From positions 5,828,001 through 5,892,000 of the forward strand of contig OZ231127.1 of assembly GCA_965153355.1 (NCBI GenBank): DNA of 64,000 bases. The letters run 5' to 3'. Position 1 is the stretch's first letter. Every line of letters starts with the position of its first letter. The notes beneath the pieces are model-generated. The model did no database searches, was not told the DNA's origin, and was given only the letters and a program-made list of their open reading frames with translations. Positions 10,806 through 24,324 of this stretch are shown here, piece by piece. Made by a program: the position numbers and the translations under genes. Source of the stretch: Flaccisagitta enflata (Eukaryota; Chaetognatha; Sagittoidea; Aphragmophora).

Positions 10806-11577
10806 AAACCCATCTGCACCAAAGTATTCTTCAGCAAAAAAACAAAAGACCAATTTCCCTTTCTCCGCCTAGACCCCTTCAAGAAGCACAACAAGTTCAA
10901 ATCGTCTTCAAGGAGTGATCAATACCTGAGCAGTCATCCCAGTAGACTCCAGAATGCCTTCAAGAAGCACATCAACTTCGAAACAATCTTCAAGAGGTGA
11001 TCAATACCTGAGCAGACATTCCTGTCGACTCAAGTATGCCTTCAAGAAGCACAGCAAATTTGAAAAAAATCTTCAAGTGGTGATCAACACCTGAGCAGTC
11101 ATGCCTGTAGACTCAACTATGCCTTCAAGAAACACAACAAGTTTGAAATAATCTTCAAGAGGTGATCAATACCTGAGCAGTCATTCCTGTCAACTCAAGT
11201 ATGCCTTCAAGAAGCACAACGAGCTCAAAATGTTCTTCAAGAGGTGATCAACAACTGAGCAGTCATCTCAGTAGACTTCAGTATGCCTTCAAGAAGCACA
11301 ACAAGTTCAAAATGTTCTTCAAGAAGTGATCAATACCTGAGCAGTCATTCCAGTAGACTCCAGTATGCATTCAAGAAGCACAACAAGTTTAAAATAATCT
11401 TCAAGAGGTGATCAATACCTGAGCAGTCATTCCTGTTGACTAAAGTTTGCCTTCAAGGAGCACAACAAGTTCGAAATGGTCTTCAAGAAGTGATCCATAC
11501 CTGAGCAGTCATCCCAGTAGACTCCAGTATGCCTTCAAGAAGCACAACAAGTTCAAAATGTTCCTCAAGAAGTGATC

Positions 11578-12105
11578 TGGCGGACAAATCGAAGAAAGGC
11601 GAAGTCTCGTCAATTTCGTGGCAGAGCAACAAAGGCCAAACCAAAAACACGCGATCAGTGCCCTGAATACATGGCATGAATTACAAAAGTAATACGGTAA
11701 CACTATATATGAAAAGACCTATTGTTCCGATTTGATACTACTCAGTAATACTAAACAACACAAGTCATCTTGTATCCCCGGTGAACCCAGTGATATCACT
11801 AGATAACACGCAGTGATACTATAAAACACAAATTATTCTGAAACCCGGTGTTAGAGTCTGTCGTTTCACACGTAATGATAATTCAATTACCGCGCGGGAC
11901 TGAAAAGGTCCATATTTATCTTTTCACTATCTGTTTACTATCTACTGTGCCCATCTGCCGAACCCAAATGGAAACATAATTCACTTAAAAAACACTTTAC
12001 GCCAAGAAGAGAAAAAGGGGGAACCACAATACAATTAACGTACATATTTTACGACATTCAACGCGATGGGATGGGAGATCTGACATCAAGGCCAGACAAC
12101 GGCAA
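11578..12105. other. unassigned sequence
   Basis: Single-copy-looking sequence between the 82-bp satellite and the CAA arrays. No gene is supported. Confidence 0.4.
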
Positions 12106-12107
12106 CA

Positions 12108-13397
<1,290 letters not shown>

Positions 13398-13458
13398 TCA
13401 CTCGACGTTTGATGACGTAAGCACGAACATGAGCCTCGATAATGTGGGACTGAAACAG

Positions 13459-13790
<332 letters not shown>

Positions 13791-13799
13791 GCCAAACAA

Positions 13800-14193
13800 A
13801 CAAAAGTGAAAGTGGGTTAATAGTTTCCCTCTCGTGACGCTGCAAATTGATCGTCGCTTTTGTCGGTCAACCGATTTTCCGACTTCGTCAAAGTTTTTTG
13901 TTTACCTTTCTCATTTTTGTTTATTTTTGTTTGTTTTTTTCTTTCTTTTGAAATCTGAAGCTCTCACGGTTAGAATCTGAGATAGAGTCCGTTGGTCCAT
14001 CGGTCAGTCCGTTGGAAGTGGGTTTTACGCACCGGCCCGCATGTCCACGATGGTATTGTCACCCAGCGTTAATTGTTATAATTGCAATCCCATTTTCTAT
14101 ACCTTGTGTATGAGTGTACATCAGATGTCGTTTATCCGCCGTCCTTACTATAACTCCCATTTTAATGGAGGCAATATGTTCTCCATCTTTTCA
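13800..14193. other. unassigned sequence
   Basis: No recognisable gene. It contains a short TTTG/TTTC-rich stretch and a GTTGGTCCATCGGTCAGTCC fragment like the family-1 interior near 13990. Confidence 0.4.
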
Positions 14194-14195
14194 TA

Positions 14196-14640
14196 CACGC
14201 CGTATTTTTTTATAAGAACACGGTTTATGAGGTGAGGCTCAGCGTTCTTATTTTTTAACCAATTTTCAGGCTCAAACATTCTTAACCCATTCTTATTTTA
14301 ATAGCATTTGAGATTCTTTATCATAGTTGCAAGCTATTCATAATCAATGAAATAAATGTACTTTATTCTCAGTCCATACAAAATTTTGTTTCTGTAAGTT
14401 ATGAAATTAGAAATAATGTAAATGATAAAGCAATAAGGGTTACTGGTCTAATTATTTAGGTTGAAGGATTCTGTACAACTTTTATTGATTGTTTTCTTTA
14501 AAATTTACATCAAAGCGTACTTTAGAATATATTTATGCCAAAATCTGAGCCTGAGCATGTTCTTAGGTTTGTTCTTATTTTTTCACCAAATCTGAGGCTG
14601 ATGTTCGTATAAACAGTGTTCTCAGACAAAATACAGCGTG
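14196..14640. mobile_element. 445-bp MITE with TA target duplication
   Basis: Ends CACGCCGTATTTT and, inverted, CACGCTGTATTTT, flanked by TA (14194-14195, 14641-14642). Subterminal TATAAGAACA and gttcttattttttcacc/aacc blocks are inverted too. It is related in sequence to the 220-bp element at 4943-5162. Confidence 0.82.
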
Positions 14641-14659
14641 TAACACATTTATTTCAATT

Positions 14660-15305
14660 AGCTTTCTATCATCTCCAATTCTGAAGAGCAGGCAATAAGT
14701 TCCCATTTATGAAAACACCTGCTTGCTACCATTTACCTTTCTTATATCTCCAATTCTGAAGAGCAGGCAATAAGTTCCCATTTATGAAAACACCTGCTTG
14801 CTACCATTTACCTTTCTTATATCTCCAATTTTGAAGAGCAGGCAGTAAGTTCCCATTTATGAAAACACCTGTTTTCTACCATTTACCTTTCTTATATGTC
14901 CAATTCTGAAGAGCAGACAGTGAGTTCCCATTTATGAAAACACCTGTTTGCTACCATTTACCTTTCTTATATCTCCAATTCTGAAGAGCAGGCAATAAGT
15001 TCCCATTTATGAAAACACCTGTTTGCTACCATTTACCTTTCTTATATCTCCAATTCTGAAGAGCAGGCAGTAAGTTCCCATTTATGAAAACACCTGTTTG
15101 CTACCATTTACCTTTCTTATATCTCCAATTCTGAAGAGCAGGCAGTAAGTTCCCATTTATGAAAACACCTGTTTGCTACCATTTACCTTTCTTATATCTC
15201 CAATTCTGAAGAGCAGACAGTAAGTTTCCTATTATGAAAACACCTGTTTGCTACCATTTACCTTTCTTATATCTCCAATTCTGAAGAGCAGGCAGTAAGT
15301 TCCAT
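14660..15305. repeat. 75-bp satellite
   Basis: About 8.5 tandem units of ATCTCCAATTCTGAAGAGCA...AAGTTCCCATTTATGAAAAC...CTACCATTTACCTTTCTTAT with a few substitutions per unit. It is strictly 75-bp periodic (for example 14746 and 14821). Confidence 0.95.
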
Positions 15306-16806
15306 CTCTTTGACAGATGACCGCATTTTTGCTGAACAACAAAGTTTCTGCTCTTCGCTTTGGCCTGAACATGTTAGTGAAGGCGACAAAAAGAGGAAAA
15401 TGCGAGTAAGTGAATGATCGAATGAATTTGGCAAAGAACAGAACCAGGTATGGTGGTACTCTGCAACCTATCGATATCTATAGTCTACCTATCGATAGCT
15501 ATAGTCGTGACTTGAGAGCACGCAACTTAAAGATTGGACAAAAACTATCGTGTTAAGTGTCTGAATGAATGACGTAAAGTTGATCAGTCGCAGGTTTGGC
15601 AATTTTGTTTTTTGTTGGTTTTTGTCGTCAAACAATCGCGAAATTTACCTAACCTGGCAAGTTTGGAGAATACAAGTCCAGTCATCAAGGCTTGAATTAT
15701 GACACCGAAACACGATTGAAGCATTTCCAACAAAACAGCCTAGATGGCAAATAGAAAAAACGAGATCAGAGATTATCCCAACAGTGCCCTGTGATCAAAA
15801 GCAAGTGATACCAGAAAAATTTGTAGTGTATGTAAACTAGACATTTTGAGAAGTTCTTATAGGTTATAGCTGAAAGCACCTAACCTTCCATTTATCCATG
15901 CATAATTTTAAAGCACAGGCTCCAATAGCATAGCATAGCTTTAGCATAGTTCTTAGTAAAATGTGGTTAACTCCATATGAGGTTTCTTAAAATATTGTTT
16001 AACTGAAATTTTCAAAAAATTGTTTAAACATCAACATCATGCCAAACGAGGATCAAATATTTCCCATTCATATCTTATCTGATAAATTTAGCTCAGTTGA
16101 TACAATATCAATAAGGCTTGCTGATGGAAAATTGCTTAAAAATGCAATTTTGAGCAAATTCTAACAAAATTCCTTCAAATTTTAAAATCACATGGATGAT
16201 AAACAGCTGGAGCCAACTCCATTAAGTTTTGCGTGAGTAAATAGTAGGTTATATAGTTTTAGCTAAAACTAATCCAAAATTCTAAAAATGCTTTTGATGG
16301 GGTATGAATATTTGTTTATTTTTCTGTCACATCGATTCGATTGTTAATCAATTAACAATTTCGACTGGCGGAACTCATAATTTTGGCTAAACATCCTTAA
16401 CAAAACATATTATTGATGAACCTGTCGATCAACAAACCAGACCAACATGTGCGTTGAGTCGATTGAGTCAAACCTACCGACTGATTGATTGAAGAACCGA
16501 CCGATCTTCCGATGGACGGATACATGGACTTTTTTAAACTCGCTTTAACACTTGTACAGCAAATGCCAATGCAGTCTCTTGGCACCGAAGTTTTTGCCAG
16601 AATCTCGATAAATAAACAATGAATTTCGTTCGCTGGAACCAAACTCTGCAAAAGGGCCGTTGCCTAACCAGTCATTATGGTTCATATCTGACGCTTTATG
16701 ATGACAACTTAATGAGCATCTCGAAATCGCCCAGAGTCAGCGGATATCAAGAAAATTGGTCTCACTCCAGTTATGATTTATTTCCGTGAGGAAAACAAAT
16801 ATTTTT
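15306..16806. other. unassigned intergenic sequence
   Basis: About 1.5 kb of apparently single-copy sequence. It has a small local repeat of TATCGATA(T/G)CTATAGTC near 15470-15505. Short open frames have no recognisable domains. Confidence 0.4.
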
Positions 16807-16938
16807 AGTCGCGGACACGCGACTCTACACCTTTCCGTGTCAGTCGGATGGTAGGTGACATTTTTGAATTTCGAGTCGTTTTCGCATTACTGCTCTTACC
16901 CAAAAGTCCGCGACTGGATTGCCGTGCATCCGGCCATG
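16807..16938 (+). mobile_element. family-1 element with hybrid hairpin, 132 bp
   Basis: Begins AGTCGCG-gaca-CGCGACT after a T run and ends CCGGCCATG before TTTTT. The far arm is GTCCGCGACT, the exact inverse of this element's own first ten bases AGTCGCGGAC, which differ from the A subfamily. Confidence 0.8.
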
Positions 16939-17238
16939 TTTTTGCATTTCTCAAAGCGTCGTAGATGACAGTAATTTGATAACAGTGACATACTCAGTGC
17001 CGTCTTTTGATAAATTCACATCTTCTGCATCAGTCTCAGGGTCGTCTTTTCTGTCTTATGTAGTTAACAAGCCCAACAAGGCCAACAGTAGAGGGTTTCG
17101 TCTTACAGAAACACACGCAACTGTATGCAACTATGCAACTATGCATACATACTCCTTTCTCTCGTTTCCTACCTCCCTCCTTCCCTCCCCTTCCTTTCTT
17201 CCTTCCTTTCATTCTTTCCGGCCTCCCTTACTCTTTTT
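16939..17238. other. unassigned sequence with a CT-rich end
   Basis: No gene supported. The last 80 bases are CCTTCC/TTCC-rich. Confidence 0.4.
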
Positions 17239-17402
17239 AGTTGCGGACACGCAACTCTATAAGAGGCTTTGTCCGTCCGTCGGTTGGTCGGTCGGTTGGA
17301 CGGTCGGTCGGTTCGTAGAGGTGATCGAGTCGAAAAGTGGGAAAACGCGTATTTCCGCCCCTGCTCACCCGTCCGCAACTGGTGGCCGTGTGTCCGGCCT
17401 TG
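17239..17402 (+). mobile_element. family-1 element, B subfamily, 164 bp
   Basis: Begins AGTTGCG-gaca-CGCAACT, then CTATAAGAGGCTTTGTCCGT, GGTC/GTTG repeats, the B-specific phrase GAGTCGAAAAGTGGGAAAAC and CGCCCCTGCTCACCCGTCCG. It ends GTGTCCGGCCTTG. The far arm GTCCGCAACT is the exact inverse of AGTTGCGGAC. Confidence 0.88.
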
Positions 17403-17539
17403 TTAGTTCCTTCCTCCCCTCCAAGGCCGTGCAATATGTATTGGGTTCAAAATATTTTTAAGTATTGGCCCTTGAATTATTCAACACCCAATACCGAATA
17501 TTTTCCCTTAAAGTTGACCTTAAAATACGCAAAGAAGTC

Positions 17540-17602
17540 TGAAATTTTACCGACCAACAGACCGACCGACAGAGCAAGGTGTAGAGTCGCGTGCACGCGA
17601 CT
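17540..17602 (-). mobile_element. family-1 fragment (hairpin end only)
   Basis: On the minus strand it reads the perfect 18-bp palindrome AGTCGCGTGCACGCGACT, then CTACACCTTGCTCTGTCGGT and GTCTGTTGG repeats. It stops without the far end. Confidence 0.75.
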
Positions 17603-17609
17603 AAAGATG

Positions 17610-18065
17610 ACTCATTCCCTGTACCATCCAGCCCTCCATCCATCCATGAGTGGTCTTCGCTTGCTGGCAAATCTTATCACTTCGATTCTCATCCTAAAGC
17701 CCTCTTATAAACTTAACATCCCCTGCAAACAAACAAAAAAACTCGTTGCTTACTACCCCTTAGAAACCTACTAACCATCCACCATCCATCCACCATCCAC
17801 CAACAACCATCCATCCAACCATCCACACTTGACTTTTCACCCACCATCGAGCATTTAGTCCACATTTCAGATTCCACCCCTGACCCTGTGAGATCTTTCC
17901 TACCCTTCACTCTTTTAAGCGTCCTTTTCATCCCCCAACCCTGAATGCCTTCTCTAACTCACCAGCCTTGAACCACCATCTCGATATAAGAGAGCTTTCC
18001 TGTCGTATTAAACTCTTGAGCATCACTCCTACCTTGAAGCATCTCTCCCACCCTCTCCTTACCCC
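17610..18065. other. unassigned, CCATCCA-rich sequence
   Basis: Contains CCATCCAT/CCACCATC repeats at about 17625-17830 and pyrimidine-rich DNA. No gene is supported. Confidence 0.45.
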
Positions 18066-18937
18066 GCTTTTCCCTGACAGTTCTTGGTCCATCAGGTCCG
18101 CCCACCCCCCGCTCCTCACTCCTTTTGGGCAGCGGCCCCGAAGGGGTCGATGACCTATGCTTTCACACATATGGGGAATTTTCTCCTCCATACCCCCCCT
18201 CCCCCCAGCCTCCAGGCCCATTTCTCAGCCTGGAGGCCCATATCCCAGCCTCGAGGCCCAAATTCCAGTCTTGAGGCCCAAATCCCACCCTCAAGGCCCA
18301 AATCCCAATCCCAAGGCCCAGATTCCACTCTCCAGGGATTTGGGCCTCAAGACTGGAATTTGGGCCTCGAGGCTGGGATATGGGCCTCCAGGCTGAGAAA
18401 TGGGCCTGGAGGCTGGGGGGAGGGGAGGTGCGGAGGAGGAGGAGAAGGAGGAGAAAATTCCCCATATGTGTGAAAGCATAGGTCATCGACCCCTTCGGGG
18501 CCGCTGCCCTGCTCCCCCCTCAACTTCAACCACAACCTAGTTAAGCAGGGCACGGGCACCGCTGACCATCTAACGCTTTTGCGACTATTTTCCCTGACAG
18601 TTCTTGGTCCATCAGCTCCTCTCTCCCACCCTCTCCTCACCCCGCTTTTCCCTGACAGGTCTTGGTCCATCATCTCCTCTCTCCCCCCGCTCCTCACTCC
18701 TTTTTTCCCTGACAGTTCTTGGTCCATCAGCTCCTCTCTCCCACCCTCTCCTCACCCCGCTTTTCCCTGACAGGTCTTGGTCCATCAGCTCCTCTCTCCC
18801 ACCCTCTCCTTACCCCGCTTTTCCCTGACAGTTCTTGGTCCATCATCTCCTCTCTCCCTCCCTCTCCTTACCCCGCTTTTCCCTGACAGTTCTTGGTACA
18901 TCATCTCCTCTCTCCCACCCTCTCCTCACTCCTTTTG
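18066..18937. repeat. 58-bp satellite (interrupted)
   Basis: Units beginning TTTTCCCTGACAGTTCTTGG, TCCATCAGCTCCTCTCTCCC occur once at 18066-18120 and about six times at 18590-18935. The family-2 element lies between, so it appears to have inserted into, or been captured by, the array. Confidence 0.85.
18127..18600 (+). mobile_element. family-2 hairpin element with large palindrome
   Basis: The left arm begins GGGCAGCGGCCCCGAAGGGG (18127) and its inverse ends ...GGCCGCTGCCC (18509). The arms carry GATGACCTATGCTTTCACAC and several GAGGCCCAAAT minisatellite units in opposite orientation, so about 380 bp can fold back. The family-2 box follows: TGCCCTGCT (18505-18513) pairing AGCAGGGCA (18544-18552), then CGGGCACCGCTGACCATCTA. 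Confidence 0.8.
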
Positions 18938-19110
18938 GGCAGCGGCCCCGAAGGGGTTGATGACCTATGCTTTGGGGAATTTTCTCCTTCTCCTCCTTCT
19001 CCGTCCGTCCCCCCCCCCTGACTCAAATCCTGGCGTCAAGGCCCAAATCCCAGCCTTGAGGCTCCAATCTCAGCCTGAAGGCCCAAATCTCATTTTCTAG
19101 ACCCAAATGA
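18938..19110 (+). mobile_element. partial family-2 element
   Basis: GGGCAGCGGCCCCGAAGGGG, TTGATGACCTATGCTTTGGG, a pyrimidine tract and (AAGGCCCAAATCCCAGCCTTG)-type units are present. The inverted arm and CCGCTG box are absent. Confidence 0.7.
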
Positions 19111-19333
19111 GATCATATACTGAGTGTGTTTCTATTGTCAACAAGAAATCTCAAGTGATTTCGTGAAACGCGTTTTCATTGTAAACACATATGAATTTCA
19201 ACTGTCCCTACAAGGAAGTGAACAAAGTGAGTGAGTTTGTGAATGGAGCGAGCAAGTGAAGCAAGCGTAGCAAAGTGGAGCGCTGCAGAGCGAATGAGAA
19301 CAAATGTAACGAGCGACGGAGTGGCCTGTTAAC

Positions 19334-19519
19334 ATGGCTGAATACACGGCTACCCCAGTCGCTTGCAAACGGGCAGGGGTAGTAATGGAGGAGATCAGTT
19401 AAGCATTTGGGCAGGAGCAGTGAGCCCAAACAGCTCAAAAACGCTTAAAAAGTAAAAGGGGGACTGACCGACGCACAGACGGACAAAAAAACGGGGTGTA
19501 GAGTGCGTAGCAAGTGACT
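19334..19519 (-). mobile_element. degenerate family-1 element
   Basis: The plus strand shows the far end CATGGCTGAATACACGGCTA, CCCCAGTCGCTTGC and GGGCAGGAGCAGTGAG, then GACGGAC repeats and GGGTGTAGAGTGCG. The terminal hairpin is decayed (AGTCACTtgcTACGCACT on the minus strand). Confidence 0.7.
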
Positions 19520-19654
19520 ACAAACGCGATTGTCACAAGTCACAAGTGACACGGGGTCTCAATATTGTTTCGGACCAAAGTATCCAGCCCAGATTCTGTC
19601 ACCAACCTCATCACACACATGCTATTGCCACCAGTGTTATCCAGAGATAGAGCA

Positions 19655-20033
19655 AGAGGGGAAGTGAACGGAGAGTTGAAAGCAAAAGGAAGGGCAAAAG
19701 GAAGAGCAAGAGAGAGCAGGAGAGAACACAAGTGTGAACACAAGAGCGGATGCGAAAGCAAATGCAAGAGCCAACGCGAAAAAAAAAGCATAAGCAATGG
19801 CGAGAGCTAACGCAAATGCAAGAGCAAAAATGAACGTGAGAGAAAAAACTCAAGCGCAACTGGTGAGAGCAACCGCAAAAGCAAATGTGGGAGCGAACAC
19901 AAGAGCAAACGCAAGAGCAAACGCAGGAGCAAACGCGAGAGCGTAGGTGAGAGTGAACACTAGAGCAAATGTGAGAGCAAACGCAAGAGCGACGATGACA
20001 GTGGCAATGACGACTTTGTTGAAGACAAAGACG

Positions 20034-20066
<33 letters not shown>
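19655..20066. repeat. imperfect GAGCAAACGCAA-type repeat, ending in (CAA)n
   Basis: Short irregular repeats such as AAGAGCAAACGCAAGAGCAA fill about 350 bp, then a (CAA)n tract at 20039-20066. No coding function is inferred. Confidence 0.7.
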
Positions 20067-22183
20067 GTATGGAAGTGATGAAGCCGTGTGTAGTGGCGAA
20101 GCCGTGTGGTTTTGTGTAACTTAGCACGCGACTGTTGGCCTGTTAGGATTAATATTATTAGATACGTGTTGTGAATTATTGCCTTTCTTTTTCACGCGAA
20201 ATCAAGTTTTTGTGGAACACAAAATGGCTAACGCCACTAGTTATATTCCCGAGCAATTTTTTTCAAAGTTTCACCTTTTATTGATTAAATGGTAAAGAGA
20301 AAAAAAGAAAGTTGGATGTCAAATGTCGCTCGATAGTTGCATAAAATTGGAGTGAGTTTCCGCCTTATTTGACATTTAAAAAGAAATATTAAATGCTTTC
20401 TGCAGCTGATGCCCTCTCGTTTTTGAGGCAGGCTTCAACTGCGTCAGATAGAGAAAAACAAAATGAACTGAGTGTGATACTTTGGATAGAGTATGGTATG
20501 TAGTGTGTGTGTGTGTGTCGGCGTGAGTGTATATCGGTTTGTGTGTGTGTGTGTGTGTGTGTGGTGCGTGTGTTTCGTGTGTGAGTGCGCAAGCTCTGTC
20601 CCTTTGGCCCTTTTCCCATGATAACATGCTTTAAAATTAAATGCTTAGTAACTTAGAATTGGAATAACTACCCAAAGTGAACTGCTTCAGCAGTGATCAG
20701 CACCATCTTTAAGTAGCGACCGGTCATGACGCTCAGCAAGGTCGTGTAAAATAATCGTTGAAAAACGCGAAATTTCTGCGCCAAAGATAGCTTAGATATG
20801 AGATAAAGAGTGTTGATTGTCAGGCAATGAGCTATCATCAATGCTAAATATGCTAAAGCATGTCTGATTACATCATATAGCATCAAGAAATCATAGAAAA
20901 CCGGGAGAAAAATGGTCATTGCGATCCATGGAAACTATCAAAATAGACCTCAACTTTGATAAAACGGGAAGGGATCTCATTGTTTTTCGCTTCACGAAGT
21001 TCAGATATATATGAAAGAGTAGACCAAGAAGGACCTAAATCTCAAATTTCATCCAAATCGGTCAATGCGCTCACCTCCTACCATGCGTGCATTTGTAAAG
21101 TTTGTTTTTGAAAAAATGGCTGCTTCGCGGTTGTTGATTTTCTTGCGCATGAAAAGGTTAACGCGCTGCAGCCGATAGGGTAAGTCAAATAAAAAATTCA
21201 ATAGTTCTTGAATTGTTTTTAACTCCAACCAAATATATAGTGCAGCATATCGTTCGAAAGCTCTTGACAAGATAAACACGATTATGTGTATGTATAAAGT
21301 CGAATCTGAAAAATCAAAGATTTATATTAAAATCATCAATTTCTTGATGTTAAGCTTGCATGGCTGGATCTGCATAGGAATGCCTAAAAAGTATTACACC
21401 ATCGTAAACACAAGGACATAGTGCTAACACATTCAAGAAATTATCTTGATGACTCTTATTTAGTATAAATGAACTATGATTCAAAAATATCATAAAAAGA
21501 AAAAACATCCTCCTTCCTCGATTATATTACAAATTTTATGCCTTTTACATTCAAACCACGGACACGTGACCATAGGCTAATACTTGTCAATCTATTGGCT
21601 GCTGGGTTCATTCATCTGGTCTGTCCGTTCGCTCATCCATCTATGCGTTCGCGTTTCATTGTTTTAGCCCAAATGAGATCATCGAAAGTCGAAGTCAGTC
21701 TTCAACTTTTTGACATATTCAAGAGAAACATGGCTTTTATTTTCTTATTAGGAAGTTGGGAATCTCCATTAACAGATTGCACCCTCAGACGAAATTGATG
21801 GGGTAAGCATATTTGAAAATTCTCTTTCGTTTGGCGCCAAGCAAAATGTTCTATGACAAATATTTTTAGCGTTATGATTTTTTAAAGATTTTTTATGAAA
21901 AATTCAAATTCATTTTTTTTTTATTTATCATGATTTCAAGTAGGATAAAAAGGCAGTGTATTTATGCTTGTTTAAGGATGCAAATACAAGAAAACAAGTT
22001 TATGAGCATAGCTGCTCACTGTGAGGGTGTTTTTGAGCAATCTAGCTCATTCAGCTCTGTCTTTCAATCATTTATTCTTATTTCAAATGCGATAAATAAA
22101 AAAATATTTTTATACATGTTTGAGCAGGCAGATACAAAAAAACATGTCAGTGAGCATTACTGCTCTTCTGTGAAGGTGTTTTT
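20067..22183. other. unassigned intergenic sequence
   Basis: Contains a (GT)n tract near 20503-20562. A hydrophobic 83-codon minus frame (20668-20919) and other short frames have no recognisable homology to me. About 21700-21930 resembles 26290-26550 (shared AAAGTCGAAGTCAGTCTTCA-like and TTTTTAAAGATTT phrases), so a dispersed repeat is likely. Confidence 0.4.
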
Positions 22184-22443
22184 AGTCGCGTGCTACACGA
22201 CTCTACAACCAGCTTTGTCGGTCTGTCCGTCGGTCCGTCCGTCCGTCGGTCCGTCGGTCCGTCGGTCCGTCCGTCCGTCCGTTGGTCCGTCCATCCGTCC
22301 GTCCATCCGTCAGTCCGTCCGTCCGTCACACTTACTTTTTTGTTTTTACAGTCTTTATTCACCGCCGTGCTAATGATTGAGTGACCTCAAATACAGCCCC
22401 TGCCCACCCGCATGCGACTGGGGTAGCCGTGTATCCGGCCTTG
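22184..22443 (+). mobile_element. family-1 element (A subfamily), 260 bp
   Basis: AGTCGCG-tgcta-CACGACT after a T run, CTACAACCAGCTTTGTCGGT, long GTCC repeats and CACACTTACTTTTTTG. The far end is CCCACCCGCATGCGACTGGG...CGGCCTTG. Single CpG-type changes affect the second and third arms. Confidence 0.86.
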
Positions 22444-22536
22444 TTCAGTATTCTTGCTCATTTAGCTCAGTCATTTTCTTTTAATTTTTCTTAGGATAAA
22501 TAGATAAATATTTGATGTGAGCATGCAAATACAAAT

Positions 22537-22790
22537 AGTCGTAAAAGCGTTAGATGGTCAGCAGTACCTATTGCCCATTTGTGAGTGTATGTGGGTGTGA
22601 GGTGATTAGAAGGGCAGTGGCCCCGAAGGAGCGGATGACCTATGCTGTTTTTATCTGAGCCTCAAGGCTGGAATTTGGGCCATGAGGCTGGGATTTGGGC
22701 TTTGATGCTGGGATTTGAGTCTTGAGGCTGGGATTTGAGCCTCAAGGTTGAGATCGAGCCGAGGCTGGGATTTGAGCCGAGGCTGGGTGG
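22537..22790 (-). mobile_element. family-2 element, minus orientation
   Basis: The minus strand reads (GAGGCTCAAATCCCAGCCTC)-type units, CATAGGTCATCCGCTCCTTC, GGGGCCACTGCCCTTCT...TGGGCAATAGGTACTGCTGA, then CCATCTAACGC. The stem is shortened to about five pairs here. Confidence 0.7.
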
Positions 22791-22849
22791 TCATTGGGAC
22801 CACTCTGCCGAGTTGACATGGCCTACCAGTACTAATATTGGCCCAGCGA

Positions 22850-23470
22850 TGATTAATGCCCAATACCCCAGCCCAAGCTCAGGTACACAGGGTGCCACGT
22901 CTCACCATGTGGAGGATCATCAACACCAAAACGACGCAGGAAATCGGTCGCCGAACAAAAAGACGGTGACATTTGCCCTCTATCCACCCAGTCCACAAAA
23001 CACAGACGGTCAGTCTGTCGGTCAATCACATCAATCAACGACAACAGGTCAGTCGGTGTATGACGTACAAAGCCCCACAAGATACGCAAGTAACACTCCG
23101 GGAGTGACACCGCCAACAAGACAATCGAGCATCTTGAGCAACCCACCCCCAGTTACCCCATGAAGGCCCAGGGTTCCGGGCTACAAGGATTTTCCCGGGG
23201 TCATTCTCCTCCATGAGCGCGGAGGAACGGTTTGCGGAGGAACCCCTGACGGGGATAAGGTGATAAAGGGGACAAAATTGGTCAAAACTGAATTTTGCGC
23301 AGAAGACGGGCCCTTGAAATATTTGGAAAGAAGGAGAAGGTTTTGCGATGAAATTTCATCGTTCTTTAGCGGCGAGGATCTTTACACGTTATTAGCCATT
23401 TTCCGCCAAAAAGCCGCATGTTACTACAGGACACTCAACAAAATGTTCAGGGTGGAGAGTACCTGGGCAT
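22850..23470 (+). pseudogene. gag-like relic of an LTR retrotransposon
   Basis: One reading frame runs from a Ser/Pro/Thr/Gln-rich segment through an in-frame TGA (23161-23163). It continues with a segment patterned like retrotransposon gag capsid: an aromatic and acidic start, a Leu-Glu-Arg cluster, FSGED, then a Leu-rich helix and ACYYRTL, as in gag sequences with a conserved W/YxxL after a Leu-rich helix. The frame then enters sequence belonging to the opposite-strand protease. The stop and the abrupt junction indicate a dead copy. The family call is inference from pattern, not a database match. Confidence 0.4.
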
Positions 23471-24000
23471 TTTTCTATCAATGTATGTGTCATTCCATTG
23501 CTTTTTTCTCATTTCTAGGTCCTTTTCTGCCTCGCTGATCGAAGGGGTGGTCAAGAAAGGGAAACTGCCCACTGTGAAAATTTCCTGTCCTGTACTGAAA
23601 TCCAGCTGCAACTTCGAATCTCTCAAAAGGTCAGTGCCTATGATGGACAGCGGTATTTCACACACGAAAAATTCCAAATCAACACTCACTGGAAATAGGT
23701 CAACTGTCACTTTTACTTTCTCAGTCACCATAGCACCCACTCTTCCTGAGAATCCTTTAATCTCAAATGGTTCTTTCAATGATATCTTATCAAAATCTGT
23801 CACCAAAGATGCCTGTACTAAAGAAATCTCGGCCCCGCTGTCTAAAAAGAAATTACAGAGTGTTCCGTCATTGCTGTCATCATTCACCATCCCAATATTG
23901 TCATTCTCATCACCTTCCTTCTCCTCATCATTCCTGGAGTGACACAGGTGGCGATGAGCGCGATAACAAAAACGATCGTTAGCCTCATATTTAATTGTTC
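23447..24000 (-). pseudogene. retropepsin-like aspartic protease relic (Ty3/gypsy-type)
   Basis: The minus-strand frame has FFLDSGAEISLV (DSGA active-site motif) and, about 70 residues on, IIGTDLL, the usual second conserved motif of retrotransposon proteases. Upstream lies an acidic linker and a Cys/His-rich stretch that may be a decayed zinc knuckle. The frame reads back to a stop near 24000. No reverse transcriptase follows; instead it runs into the plus-strand gag-like relic. The motif identification is strong; assignment to Ty3/gypsy rather than another LTR clade is weaker. Confidence 0.7.
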
Positions 24001-24324
24001 ACGGGCGTTCGCGTGACGATCCTGTCTCTTGATATGTTGGAGATAAGTAGCACACGGCGTGAGCGTTGCGCTGGAGCTCAGTTGTTACGCGGTAGAAAAT
24101 GAATTTGATTTCTCGACGGAAAAATGTGTGGAAAAGCAGCGCTGTATTCTTTCACTTTTACTCTCCTTTACATTCCACGCGTTTGAATAGTTGCTTAGTT
24201 GATTGTATCGGTTGCCATGAAAGTATTTCAAAAATCCTGTTTGTGGTTACACTGAATGAAAACGCGACCGAGAATAAGGCGGCTCGCTGTTTTTTGAATC
24301 CTCCTACAGTACAGTAGGAGGATC

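Larger units (their letters stand above)
10212..11577. repeat. 82-bp satellite, copy A
   Basis: Units such as CTTCAAGAAGCACAACAAGT...TGATCAATACCTGAGCAGTC...CCAGTAGACTCCAGTATGC repeat with a period of about 82 bp and moderate divergence. The array is interrupted by a family-1 element and a CCCTAA-like stretch. The homologous array in duplication copy B is at 40735-41425. Confidence 0.92.
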
